In this document: piece after piece, positions 52,816 through 61,602 of the stretch
Layout: every line of letters starts with the position of its first letter
Position numbering within the stretch: position 1 is the first letter of the stretch
Assembly: GCF_045635475.1 (NCBI RefSeq)
Contig: NZ_JBJGXI010000006.1
Location: forward strand, 62,001-126,000
Source of the DNA: JBJGXI01 sp045635475
GTDB lineage: Bacteria; Bacillota; Bacilli; Bacillales; Amphibacillaceae
Direction of reading: 5' to 3'
Length of the DNA: 64,000 nucleotides
The notes under the pieces: generated by a model
The model's input: only the letters and a program-made list of their open reading frames with translations
Database searches by the model: none
What the model was told of the DNA's origin: nothing
Translations under genes and position numbers: made by a program

Positions 52816-53847
52816 ATGAAGAAAATCATTCTCGGAATCGTACTATTCTTTTCTTTGTTAACATTATGGGGGTGTCAACAAGAACAAGCGGAGGAGGAGG
52901 TCACTGAACCTTCAGCAGAGGAATCATCAGATAATGTTGCATCCGAATCTGAACAAGATACGACAACAGAAGGTGAAACAGAGACAGCATCTGAAGAACA
53001 AGCACCGTTTTTTTGGCGTGTAGATCATGAAGGGAACACGGTCTATTTACTTGGATCGATTCATATAGGAAACGAAGATATGTATCCGATGGCAGAGGAA
53101 GTAGAGGAAGCATACGCTTCAGCAGATCAACTAGTAGTTGAAGCAAATATATTAGAAGCAGACGAATCCACAATGCAAGATGCGATGATGGCTAATAGTC
53201 TTTATACAGATGGATCAGTACTTTCCGATCACATAAGCGATGAAGCGTACCAAAACTTAACAGATGTTTTAAATAGTTATTCGTTAGAAGGTATGACAAT
53301 GGAACAGCTTAATATCTTTAAACCTTGGTTCGTCGAGCAATTATTGACAGAGCTTGCCTTCATGGAGTTGGATACGGTAACGACAGAATATGGTGTTGAT
53401 TATCATTTCCTGGAGCGAGCGGTTGAAGATAATAAACCAATATTAGAGTTAGAAGGCATTGAAGAGCAGTTTAACTTCATGATTGATATACCTGAGGATA
53501 TTCAAGTGGAAGGACTGGAACAAACGGTAAACAATTGGGAAGAAGCAGCTGGGCCAGCGGCATTCAACAGCTTAATAGATGCCTGGAAAACAGGCAGTGA
53601 ACAACAATTAGAAGCCGCCGCATCAAGCAGTGATGATATTGTATCCAATTATGATACATATCAAGCACAACTATTGGAAGACCGAAATGTAAACATGGTT
53701 GAAAAAATTGAAAGATACTTGACAGCCGATTCGGAGCAGACTTATTTCGTTATCGTCGGTGCGCTACATTACATAGGAGATGCAGGTATCGATAATTTGT
53801 TGGATCAAGATTATGATATACAATCTTATGCAGAAATACTAGAGTAG
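52816..53847 (+). CDS. TraB/GumN-family lipoprotein
   Basis: A 343-residue exported lipoprotein. The signal peptide ends in a lipobox LWGC (Cys20); an acidic Glu/Ser/Thr-rich linker (residues 22-65) leads to a TraB/GumN (Tiki-like) domain with VYLLGSIHIGNEDMYP near residue 80 and the second signature FVIVGALHYIGDAG near 315. The paired GxxH motifs resemble metal-dependent proteases of this clan; the target is unknown. It sits outside the membrane, 10 bases upstream of the SDR-like gene. Confidence 0.88.
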   Translation: MKKIILGIVLFFSLLTLWGCQQEQAEEEVTEPSAEESSDNVASESEQDTTTEGETETASEEQAPFFWRVDHEGNTVYLLGSIHIGNEDMYPMAEEVEEAYASADQLVVEANILEADESTMQDAMMANSLYTDGSVLSDHISDEAYQNLTDVLNSYSLEGMTMEQLNIFKPWFVEQLLTELAFMELDTVTTEYGVDYHFLERAVEDNKPILELEGIEEQFNFMIDIPEDIQVEGLEQTVNNWEEAAGPAAFNSLIDAWKTGSEQQLEAAASSSDDIVSNYDTYQAQLLEDRNVNMVEKIERYLTADSEQTYFVIVGALHYIGDAGIDNLLDQDYDIQSYAEILE

Positions 53848-53857
53848 GTGATGTTTT

Positions 53858-54409
53858 GTGGAAAAAAATAAACATGCACTCGTAATCGGTGGCACCGGAA
53901 TGTTAGCTGGTGTGACGAGATGGTTAGCGGAATCGTCTTATATCGTTTCTGTTATCGGTAGAAATCCGGTTAAGCATGAAAAATTAAAGCAGTTCGTTAC
54001 TGATTCAGGTCGTGTGAATAGTTTAGTAGTGGATTATGAAGATTTAATTGATTTAAGTGAGAAATTGACAGCTTCCATTGTAAAGTACGGTCCTATTAGC
54101 CTGGTAGTTTGCTGGTGCCAATCGGACAAAGCGATAGCTACAGTGAGTAGACTAGTGGCCGAGCAAGTCGACGGATGGGCAATGCACCATGTGAAAGGAA
54201 GTCGAAAATACTTTGAGAAGGAGCATTTAAATTTACCTGACAATTGCAAGTATCACGATTTATATCTTGGTTTTGTGATCCTGGGAGATACTTCACGCTG
54301 GTTAACAGATGAAGAAATATCAACAGGTGTGGTACGAAGCATCCGTGAAAATACCAAAAGTATAGTTGTTGGGACCTTGCAACCGTGGGAAAAGCGGCCT
54401 GGATATTGA
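53858..54409 (+). CDS. Short-chain-dehydrogenase-like Rossmann protein
   Basis: A 183-residue protein starting HALVIGGTGMLAGVTRWLAE, an NAD(P)-binding Gly-rich motif, with IGRNPVKHEKLKQF (Arg suggests NADP) and a shortened C-terminal half; the catalytic Ser-Tyr-Lys of classical SDRs is not evident, so it may be a non-catalytic or atypical member. GTG start after AGGTGATG. Probably cotranscribed with the TraB-like gene. Confidence 0.75.
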   Translation: MEKNKHALVIGGTGMLAGVTRWLAESSYIVSVIGRNPVKHEKLKQFVTDSGRVNSLVVDYEDLIDLSEKLTASIVKYGPISLVVCWCQSDKAIATVSRLVAEQVDGWAMHHVKGSRKYFEKEHLNLPDNCKYHDLYLGFVILGDTSRWLTDEEISTGVVRSIRENTKSIVVGTLQPWEKRPGY

Positions 54410-54485
54410 TCGAAGGCCGCTCTCTCGTCACTAGAGGATATGTAATTGATAGCTAGGAAGAGCAACACCTAGGTAATAGAATTTA

Positions 54486-54517
54486 AACCGCATGAGGAAC
54501 ATCATGCGGTTTTTTAT
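54486..54517 (+). terminator. Terminator after the SDR-like gene
   Basis: AACCGCATGA pairs exactly with TCATGCGGTT around a 6-base loop, followed by TTTTT. It abuts the operator region at 54518. Confidence 0.85.
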
Positions 54518-54578
54518 TGTCAGCATTTATTGACATGAATATTGTAAAGTGTTATCTTTATGTCAATAAATACTGACA
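54518..54578. promoter_or_regulatory. Promoter and twin operators of the HTH-MFS operon
   Basis: A perfect TTGACA (54530-54535), a 17-base spacer and TATCTT (54553-54558) form a promoter. TGTCA-N8-TGACA dyads flank it at 54518-54535 and 54561-54578, and the two 19-base arms TGTCAGCATTTATTGACAT and its inverse match at 18 of 19 positions. The left copy covers the -35 and the right one the start region, spaced 43 bp (about four helical turns), ideal for cooperative repression by the downstream HTH protein. Confidence 0.8.
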
Positions 54579-54598
54579 AGTAGAAAGAAGTTGACTGT

Positions 54599-55207
54599 AT
54601 GAACCAACCGAATGTGCTAGTGCTAACCGAACATGATCAATTGAAATCACTGAGTGACCCTTTACGAGTAAAGATTTTATCGTTATTAATTGAAAAGCCG
54701 CTATCTGGGCAGCAAATTTCACAAATGATTGAGTTATCAAGATCAAAGGTGCATTATCATTTAGGAGATTTAGAAAAAAATGGACTGATTAAGCTTGTTG
54801 CAGAGAACAAGAAACGAAATATGACACAGAAGCTGTACCAAGCTGTTGCTAAAAGCTTCATTCCTTCTAATTCGTTACTGCCGTTTTCAGAAGCTTACAG
54901 TGAAAGCAGACGTCAGCTTACTCTTTCCACTTTGGATCGTGCTCGAAGTCGAGTTTTAGCTGCTCCAGAACATGCCTTCCTAATGGATGCTGAAGATCCA
55001 ACGAAGTGGTCCAGGATTTCAACCCAAACAGAAGTGAAGACAACAAAAGAAAAATTTAAAACTTGGGTGGCCAAATATCATCAATTGTTGCAGGAACTAG
55101 AACAAATAAAGGATGAACAAAGTGATGAAGCGGCGTGGTATTACATTGCCACTGTTGGCTTCGAATTAGACGAGGCTGTTTTTGAAGAGGAGAAAGAAAA
55201 TGAGTGA
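54599..55207 (+). CDS. ArsR-like winged-helix transcriptional regulator
   Basis: A 202-residue regulator. Residues 10-90 form an ArsR/HTH_20-type winged helix (LKSLSDPLRVKILSLLIEKPLSGQQISQMI, SRSKVHYHLGDLEKNGLIKLV). The C-terminal half is helical and acidic, with no metal-binding cysteines, so an organic ligand is likelier than a metal. It overlaps the MFS gene by eight bases and probably represses the operon through the TGTCA-N8-TGACA sites upstream. Ribosome site (AGAAAGAAG) is weak. Confidence 0.85.
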   Translation: MNQPNVLVLTEHDQLKSLSDPLRVKILSLLIEKPLSGQQISQMIELSRSKVHYHLGDLEKNGLIKLVAENKKRNMTQKLYQAVAKSFIPSNSLLPFSEAYSESRRQLTLSTLDRARSRVLAAPEHAFLMDAEDPTKWSRISTQTEVKTTKEKFKTWVAKYHQLLQELEQIKDEQSDEAAWYYIATVGFELDEAVFEEEKENE

Positions 55208-56456
55208 TGCTTTGACACTAAAAGCGGAAGCTACCTTGCAGGATGCAAACGTATTTAAAAACAAATCATTTATACTGTTATGGGTTGGCACACTCTTCTC
55301 TGGTTTAAGCCTTAGTATGTTTTACTTCTCAGAAGCATGGTATGTTGTTGAAGTATTAAATATGGAGGCATCGTTAGGGATCATTTATTTAGTTGGCTCG
55401 ATTCCACGAGTAGTATTTATGACAATCGGTGGTGTACTCGCTGACAGAATCAGCCAAGCCAAAATTATGTTTGTTTCTGACATCACCAAAGCAGTTCTGC
55501 TCCTCTTCCTTGTTATTAGTTTATTTGCTGTTGGAAGTATTGAACTTTGGACACTGATCATATTTGCCTTACTATTTGGTGTATTAGATGCGTTCTTCTG
55601 GCCGGCATCGGGATCGATTATCCCTTCCATTGTTACTAAAAAACAACTAACGCGAGCCAATTCCGTCATGCAAACGACAAACCAGTCCACATCAATTATT
55701 GGACCGATGATTAGTGGTGTTATCATCGTTGGATTTAACTATACCGGCATTTTCAGTCTACTTGCTATCATGCTGTTAATTGGTGGGATTTTAGTAGCGT
55801 TTGTAAAAATAGATAAAACGCAAGAAAAGTTAAGCAAAGAAAAGGAATCATTTTTAACGAGTATAAAAGAAGGATTCCGTTATGTACGAAAAGCACCTGT
55901 TTTATTAGCATTCATATTAAAAACTTTATTTTTAAACTTGTTTTTTACAGGCCCACTAGTAGTCGGATTACCGATATTCGTGAAAAACATATTAGGTGGA
56001 GACACACTTCATTATAGTTTATTAGAGGCTTTTTTAGCGGGAGGAATGTTAATTGGATCGGTAGCTTTAGGCTTGTTAAATATTACGAAACACCGAGGTA
56101 TGATTAGCATATACGCTCAACTCGTCACATCAGTCTCATTTTTATTACTCAGTTTCACACTTAGTATTACCCAAAGTATCGCCGCAATTATAGTGCTGGG
56201 CATAGCAATGACTGTTTCCAACATTTGTGCTGTCTCTGTGATTCAAAATGAAGCAGACAGTAACATGATAGGCAGAGTAATGAGTATTCAAACAATTTCA
56301 TCGATGGGACTTACACCAATTTCGTTTGGATTAACGTCATTGTTTCTCTCTTTTCATATCAGTATAAATTGGATTATGATGACAGGGGCAATATTGCTGT
56401 TATTGTTCACTTTATTTTTATTGCTTAGAGTGCCTACACTAAGGCAGGTAAATTAA
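55200..56456 (+). CDS. MFS efflux transporter
   Basis: A 418-residue, twelve-helix major facilitator of the MFS_3/ENTS type. Helix 2-3 loop reads GGVLADRISQAKIMFVSDI, a version of the GxLxDRxxR(K) motif A; helix 5 region FWPASGSIIPSIVTKKQLTRANSVMQ is typical of macrolide- and drug-efflux members. Substrate is unknown; pairing with a dedicated repressor suggests drug or toxic-compound export. ATG 55200 lies within ATGAGTGA overlapping the regulator stop; a reading from 55182 is rejected. Confidence 0.9.
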   Translation: MSDALTLKAEATLQDANVFKNKSFILLWVGTLFSGLSLSMFYFSEAWYVVEVLNMEASLGIIYLVGSIPRVVFMTIGGVLADRISQAKIMFVSDITKAVLLLFLVISLFAVGSIELWTLIIFALLFGVLDAFFWPASGSIIPSIVTKKQLTRANSVMQTTNQSTSIIGPMISGVIIVGFNYTGIFSLLAIMLLIGGILVAFVKIDKTQEKLSKEKESFLTSIKEGFRYVRKAPVLLAFILKTLFLNLFFTGPLVVGLPIFVKNILGGDTLHYSLLEAFLAGGMLIGSVALGLLNITKHRGMISIYAQLVTSVSFLLLSFTLSITQSIAAIIVLGIAMTVSNICAVSVIQNEADSNMIGRVMSIQTISSMGLTPISFGLTSLFLSFHISINWIMMTGAILLLLFTLFLLLRVPTLRQVN

Positions 56457-56470
56457 AATCACGGAAATAA

Positions 56471-56514
56471 ATCGATTCGGTATCTTCAAAATGATACCGA
56501 ATCGATTTTGTTTA
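56471..56514. terminator. Terminator after the MFS gene
   Basis: A perfect 14-bp stem ATCGATTCGGTATC/GATACCGAATCGAT with an 8-base loop is followed by TTTTGTTT. Confidence 0.85.
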
Positions 56515-56678
56515 TATTTGTAAAGTTCATCTCGATTGCCTCCTTTTTTTAAAATCAAACTAGCACTTGATCAACCTATGCAGAAGCCCATCAATTATTT
56601 GGATTTAGGTGGAGAATCCTACTAATCCTAATAATTTTCATGCATTAACGCGATAAACTTCCCATTCTGATCATTAAT

Positions 56679-56717
56679 AATAAATTTCCAATTATTATTT
56701 AAAATTGGAAATTTATT
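56679..56717. promoter_or_regulatory. 15-bp inverted repeat upstream of the ABC operon
   Basis: AATAAATTTCCAATT (56679-56693) pairs exactly with AATTGGAAATTTATT (56703-56717) across a 9-base AT-rich loop, about 80 bases before the ABC ATPase gene. With no T run it is more likely an operator or leader structure than a terminator. The remainder of the 56515-56795 gap shows no gene. Confidence 0.55.
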
Positions 56718-56795
56718 GATTTTAATAGTTTAATAGGATAATATTAATAATAATAAATGTCTGAAAATTAAATTTATAAATAGAGGATGAGTGAT

Positions 56796-57473
56796 ATGAC
56801 AATCCAGTTGGTTGATGCATCCATTACATTCGATGGGGTAGAAAAGGTCGAGGCACTAAAAAATATCTCGTTGACGATAGAAAAGGGCGAATGTCTTGCA
56901 ATATTAGGTCCCTCAGGTTCAGGAAAAACCACCTTGTTAAATGTAATTGGTGGCATGCTTCTTCTTACTAATGGAGAAATTTTAGTTGATGGACAAGCAC
57001 TTCAACAGCTAACAAATAGTGAATTACAGACCTTTAGAAGAACAAAAATTGGATATATTTTTCAAGACTATCGTTTGTTTGATCAATTCACGGTGCTAGA
57101 AAATGTAATGCTACCACAGTGGCCATATCAAGCGAAAGCAACGATTGAAAAAAAGGCTCAAACATTACTGACAGAACTGCAAATCAGCCATCGTGAAAAA
57201 GCATTTCCATCTGCGCTTTCAGGTGGTGAAAAGCAACGTGTCGCAATAGCTAGAGCCATGCTACATCAACCAGATATTTTATTATGTGACGAACCGACAG
57301 GAAACTTAGATGCAGATAATCGCAATAATGTAATGGAGATTTTAGAAGCGCTTCGTGAGCAAGGAATCACGATTATTGTGGTGACACATGACCAAGAAGT
57401 AGCCAAAAGAGGCACAAAGGAATTATTTATTCGTGATGGAGAGCTAGTATTGCCTAATGCAAAGGTAAATTAA
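56796..57473 (+). CDS. ABC transporter ATP-binding protein (MacB/LolD type)
   Basis: A 225-residue ATPase with Walker A GPSGSGKTTLLNVIGG, Q-loop FQDYRLFDQFTVLENV, signature LSGGEKQRVAIARAM, Walker B ILLCDEPTGNLD and switch His in VVTHDQEVAKRG. The text LLNVIGGM and PTGNLD place it with the MacB/LolD/FtsE group, which works with FtsX-like permeases rather than classical transport channels. ATG 56796 follows AGAGGATGAG; an ATG at 56787 lies within that site. First of a three-gene operon. Confidence 0.93.
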   Translation: MTIQLVDASITFDGVEKVEALKNISLTIEKGECLAILGPSGSGKTTLLNVIGGMLLLTNGEILVDGQALQQLTNSELQTFRRTKIGYIFQDYRLFDQFTVLENVMLPQWPYQAKATIEKKAQTLLTELQISHREKAFPSALSGGEKQRVAIARAMLHQPDILLCDEPTGNLDADNRNNVMEILEALREQGITIIVVTHDQEVAKRGTKELFIRDGELVLPNAKVN

Positions 57474-57501
57474 AGAATGGAATTGAAAAGAGGTGAATAC
57501 T

Positions 57502-57870
57502 ATGTTAAAAAAATTATTTGCTACTGCACTTACTCTTTTTCTATTGGTGGGTTTTGCAGGAGGAGTCAGCGCAGCAGCATATATTAGTCCATCTAGTCAG
57601 GATATTTATGGAGCATCGGCAAATGCATATTGGTCCTTTACTTGGTCCAATGGATCAACTCCTAGACATATTTCGTTCCGCCCTACTTCTGGGTTAAGCT
57701 ATTACTCAATAAACGATCAAACTGATCTGTCTTACATGTCATATAATTATCGATATACAAGTAACAACGCGTCTAAGCTGTACTATCCATCAATAATAGT
57801 ATCAGACTATTACGATGGAAGCATTGTAGGTACAGATACTGCTACGGTACACAAACGATTGAGTAATTAG
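57502..57870 (+). CDS. Small secreted Tyr/Ser-rich protein of unknown function
   Basis: I do not recognise this 122-residue protein. It has a clear Sec signal peptide (KK at the N-terminus, hydrophobic core LFATALTLFLLVGFAGG, likely cleavage after VSA near residue 24). The mature ~98 residues have no cysteine, about 13 tyrosines and many Ser/Thr/Asn, suggesting a beta-rich fold. It lies 28 bases after the ABC ATPase and before the large permease. The arrangement recalls lactococcin-972-type bacteriocin loci, but the sequence does not show that family's motifs. ATG 57502 follows AAAAGAGGTGAA. Confidence 0.8.
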   Translation: MLKKLFATALTLFLLVGFAGGVSAAAYISPSSQDIYGASANAYWSFTWSNGSTPRHISFRPTSGLSYYSINDQTDLSYMSYNYRYTSNNASKLYYPSIIVSDYYDGSIVGTDTATVHKRLSN

Positions 57871-57908
57871 TTTTGTAAGGGTGACCTAAAAGGTCGTCCT
57901 TCACAAAA
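57871..57908 (+). other. Intercistronic hairpin after the secreted-protein gene
   Basis: TTTTGT and AAGGGTGACC (57871-57886) pair with GGTCGTCCTT and ACAAAA (57892-57908) with two G-T pairs and one bulge. There is no T run. It probably shields the mRNA 3' end or attenuates transcription so that the small protein is made in excess over the permease. Confidence 0.6.
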
Positions 57909-57926
57909 ACTTTAGGAGTGGATATG

Positions 57927-60545
57927 ATGCACCGGTTAACCTTACTTCAACTACGCCGCAACAAATGGAAGCATTTTTTCTTTTTCCTTGCGATGCTACT
58001 TGTTTTTGTAACTGTCCCTCTTGCATTGAATTCCTTACAAGGTGCACACAAGCAAGTGGAATCAGATATTACTTACTATGCTAGAGGTAGCTACGATTTA
58101 CTTGTTCGACCAACCGATACAAAACATCCATTGGAAGAAAAGTTAGGTATGGTACCAGAAAACTATATAGGTTTTGGCAAAGGGGGTATCTCCATTGATA
58201 CATGGGAAACGATTAAGGATCGAGAAGATATTGAAATCGCTGCTCCAGTAGCCTCACTTGGCTATTTTTCCGGTGTCAAATCAACCTTTGCTATTTACCC
58301 GCCTAAACAAGATTATCTCCGCTACATAATGGAGTTTGCAACGACTGATGGTGTTAATACGTATCATATGGAACCAAATTATATGTGCGCCTTACTGAAA
58401 TATGAGACAGAGCATACGACATATGAAGATATATTTAATCATAGTGATTTATTGAATAGTTGTAAAGGAATTCCGACTTTCCCTATGCCTGCAACCTATC
58501 ATTTAGTTGTTGGAATTGACCCCATAGAAGAAGAAAAACTAACTAATACATCATTCTCTAGTATTGATCCTAATGCTGCATTAACAGGTGCTGGAGCAAT
58601 GTATGCCGCTGATTACCCAAACGCAAAACTCCTTCCTGTAATGGAAGTTATTGATGGTAATGCTTCTTTAAAAGCAAATCTATCTATTAGCACACTAAAC
58701 TTAACCACTGATGATATTACACGCTTTAGGAACGAATTAGGTTTAGTCAATCCTTCTGAATCAGAAGACCCTTTTTTACCAACTAGTTTTTATCAAAGAT
58801 GGAGTACCCCAGAATATAATGATCTAGTTGAAGTTATATTATCACTAGAAGCCCAAGAACAACAAGATTACGACCTTGATTTATCTTCTGAAGTCAATGC
58901 ATTTGATCAAAATGAAGATGGAATATACTTCACAGAAGATGAAACACTGGACCTAATCTCTAACCACACGGACCTTTTTAGCCAAGGGTATTTCATCGAG
59001 CGGAATATGAATGTTTCAACTGTATATTATCAAGCTAGCCAACTTCAATACAATGTAAATGAAGGGAATTTATCCGTCAATATATTGGACAATAGAAATG
59101 GGATACCAACATATCGGGAATTGATAAAACACGGAAATACAATGGCAGAGGTATTTGAAGAAGATAATGCATTAAATCCTGAAGATATTGCCTTTATCCC
59201 TGACCCTGTCGATAAGGTAGAGATGGGAGAAAAAGAAGCACAATTAGCTGCAAGTCCTTTAGGTATTTATCAATTTGCACCTGCAAGATATATCGGAGAT
59301 GGAAAAGATAAGCCGATTGAATTAGAGCCTACTATGACTCCTGGAAGCTATGTTACGCCTTCTGCTAAAGGTCTAACCAATATGGAAGCAGCAGTTGCCA
59401 TGAAGGGCGATGAACCGATTGACGCCATTCGAGTAAAAGTGGCAGAAATTGAGAATTACACCGAGGAAGCAGCTCGAAAAATCGAAACGATTGCTGAAGA
59501 TATAAGAGACATGGGCTTAGATGTTACGATTGTAGCAGGTGCTTCTTCGCAAATGGTAGAGGTGGATGTAGAAGGTATCGGACTTGTCGAGGAATCTTGG
59601 ACAACACTGGGTGCTGCTGGAACGATTGTTAGCGAGTGGAGTATCACGAATCTTGTCTTAGCAATTCTTTTTATTTTCGTAGGTTGTGCTTATATTCTTA
59701 ATCGCTTTGTCTTCTGGCGTATCACAAAAGAAAGGGACACATTATTACTTTCTCAACTTGGCTGGACCAATCAACACATTAAAACATTATGGAGTAATGA
59801 AATCTTAAGTATTCTATGTGGATCTGCCATTATAGCTATCCCTTTCTTAGCTGGTTTATATCAGTTAGGAGATATAACATCCACTATATACCTTTATCAA
59901 ATTGGGATTGTGCTAGCAACTGCAATATTTGTTTGGATTTTTGTTCGTAATGCAGTACCTCGGATGATAAGCCAAGAGGATACTAAAAACAAAGCGATGA
60001 AGCAAGCGAAACAAATCAAGCGAAAAACGCTAGTTAGTAAAAATATAAGCTATTATTGGCGCTATATTGTCTCCGCGTTCATCCAATTGTTACTTGTTAG
60101 TGCATTAGCAACTTTTGTCTATCTTGCGATTACCGAAACAGTTGAACAAACAAACACAACTGTGTTAGGGCAATACATTAACGTACAAGTTAATCATTGG
60201 CACCTTATCCTTGTCGTTTCCGCTTATATATTAGCGTGTATTACTTTAATTGAGGCCTTCATGTCAATAATAAAGACAAGAGAAACAGAAATAAAACAAT
60301 TTTTATCTATCGGCTGGCGAAAGAAAGATATTTTCAGTCTATACATGAAAGAAATTATTCTGTGGACAGGATTTGCATTGTTCGTTGGAAACATCTTAAG
60401 TATCTTACTGTTTATAGTTCTCTATTCGATAAACGTAACCATTTTCATTGTAGCCGCGTTATCGTTTATTAGTTTATACGTATTCATTATTTTGCTAGCA
60501 ATGATAATGGTATGGCGTTATATAAGTAACCCATTAAAAAAATAA
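57927..60545 (+). CDS. Large FtsX-like ABC permease with big extracellular domain
   Basis: An 872-residue membrane protein. One helix at about residues 15-37 is followed by an outer domain of about 530 residues, then seven helices between about 575 and 870 (for example NLVLAILFIFVGCAYILNRF, QLLLVSALATFVYLAI), with the FtsX-like pattern TKERDTLLLSQLGWTNQHI and, repeated near the end, TRETEIKQFLSIGWRKKDI. The outer domain holds an EF-hand-like acidic loop DQNEDGIYFTED. It should pair with the upstream ATPase. Start is ATG 57927 or 57924 after TAGGAG. Confidence 0.87.
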   Translation: MHRLTLLQLRRNKWKHFFFFLAMLLVFVTVPLALNSLQGAHKQVESDITYYARGSYDLLVRPTDTKHPLEEKLGMVPENYIGFGKGGISIDTWETIKDREDIEIAAPVASLGYFSGVKSTFAIYPPKQDYLRYIMEFATTDGVNTYHMEPNYMCALLKYETEHTTYEDIFNHSDLLNSCKGIPTFPMPATYHLVVGIDPIEEEKLTNTSFSSIDPNAALTGAGAMYAADYPNAKLLPVMEVIDGNASLKANLSISTLNLTTDDITRFRNELGLVNPSESEDPFLPTSFYQRWSTPEYNDLVEVILSLEAQEQQDYDLDLSSEVNAFDQNEDGIYFTEDETLDLISNHTDLFSQGYFIERNMNVSTVYYQASQLQYNVNEGNLSVNILDNRNGIPTYRELIKHGNTMAEVFEEDNALNPEDIAFIPDPVDKVEMGEKEAQLAASPLGIYQFAPARYIGDGKDKPIELEPTMTPGSYVTPSAKGLTNMEAAVAMKGDEPIDAIRVKVAEIENYTEEAARKIETIAEDIRDMGLDVTIVAGASSQMVEVDVEGIGLVEESWTTLGAAGTIVSEWSITNLVLAILFIFVGCAYILNRFVFWRITKERDTLLLSQLGWTNQHIKTLWSNEILSILCGSAIIAIPFLAGLYQLGDITSTIYLYQIGIVLATAIFVWIFVRNAVPRMISQEDTKNKAMKQAKQIKRKTLVSKNISYYWRYIVSAFIQLLLVSALATFVYLAITETVEQTNTTVLGQYINVQVNHWHLILVVSAYILACITLIEAFMSIIKTRETEIKQFLSIGWRKKDIFSLYMKEIILWTGFALFVGNILSILLFIVLYSINVTIFIVAALSFISLYVFIILLAMIMVWRYISNPLKK

Positions 60546-60547
60546 AT

Positions 60548-60597
60548 AAAAAACCAAGCAAGAAGCGACATAAACACCGCTCTTTGCTTGGTTTTTT
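60548..60597. terminator. Terminator after the permease
   Basis: AAAACCAAGCA pairs with TGCTTGGTTTT, with further AGAGCG/CGCTCT-like pairing inside, followed by T6; it can also serve convergent rnhC. Confidence 0.8.
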
Positions 60598-60675
60598 AAT
60601 CATAACTAATAGTAGGTTATGTGAATTACTAACGAGGAATGTTTGTTAAATCGGTTCCATTAGATATGTTAACGG

Positions 60676-61602
60676 CTACAAATATTTTTCCGCTTTCTTC
60701 GTATTAGCAAAATGGATCTTCGCATACTTATACAATTCAGCACTACCGCCACGTTTTAAAATAGAACCGGCTACTTGATCAACTTTTGCAGATGCTCCCT
60801 TTGGTATAGTCATTCCTGCAAGCTCTGACAATTTATCCATCTCTTTTACAAAGCTAGCGCGTGCAATGATCGAGCCTGCTGCAACAGCAATCGAATAGCT
60901 TTCTGCTTTCGTCATAAAGTAGACATGATCCTGTAGCTCTAATGCTTCGGATTGTAAATGCTTTTGATATACGCCTGGCTCTGAAAACTGGTCAATCAAA
61001 ATACCGTCGGGCTGCACAGGGTTTATTTTTCCAAGTAGCTTCGAAATCGCATGGTGATGAAGGATCGTTTTCATTTTTCCTTGTGACCACCCCTTCGCTT
61101 GGATCTTGTTATATTTTTCATTATGTAAAATAACTAACGAATACGGAATTTTCATGCTCACTAGTTCTTTTGCAATGCTTTTTATCATATCGTCCGTGAG
61201 GTGTTTGGAGTCTTTTACACCAATTTCCTTTAATAACGGGATTTGTTCGGCTGTCACATAGGCAGCTGCGACTGTAATTGGTCCAAAAAAATCGCCTGTG
61301 CCTGCTTCATCTGAGCCAATATGGGAACTAGTAAAAAGTGAATTTGGTGGTGCAAACGCATGCCCTTTTGCCGAACGACTCTTGCTTTTAGCAGCAGCTT
61401 CAGCAGTTCCCCACTTGTTGGCATCCGCTTCCGGTGCTTTTCCTTGAAATAATACTTTACCAGAGCGATAAGCGGTAATCGAGCTATTACTAGTTTTCGC
61501 AGAAAAAACAGCACCAGGAGGGGCGGTTTTTAACGCTGAAGCGTAATAAAGCTTTAATTCTTCTATTTTTTGTTGTGATAAGTTAAGCACAATTTGCGGC
61601 AT
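60676..61602 (-). CDS. rnhC: Ribonuclease HIII
   Basis: Cleaves RNA of RNA-DNA hybrids. The 308-residue protein has the HIII-specific N-terminal TBP-like domain (residues 1-80, VLNLSQQKIEELKLYY) and the RNase H catalytic domain with IGSDEAGTGDFFGPITVAA (Asp and Glu), KDSKHLTDDMI, and IDQFSEP. This order distinguishes it from RNase HII. Divergent from zapA as in B. subtilis. Confidence 0.95.
   Translation of the reverse strand: MPQIVLNLSQQKIEELKLYYASALKTAPPGAVFSAKTSNSSITAYRSGKVLFQGKAPEADANKWGTAEAAAKSKSRSAKGHAFAPPNSLFTSSHIGSDEAGTGDFFGPITVAAAYVTAEQIPLLKEIGVKDSKHLTDDMIKSIAKELVSMKIPYSLVILHNEKYNKIQAKGWSQGKMKTILHHHAISKLLGKINPVQPDGILIDQFSEPGVYQKHLQSEALELQDHVYFMTKAESYSIAVAAGSIIARASFVKEMDKLSELAGMTIPKGASAKVDQVAGSILKRGGSAELYKYAKIHFANTKKAEKYL

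Noticed and set aside
57502..57870. Calling the small secreted protein a lactococcin-972 bacteriocin
   Set aside because: The operon layout is similar, but the Gly/Trp/Tyr motif pattern of that family is not visible, so only a candidate role is given.
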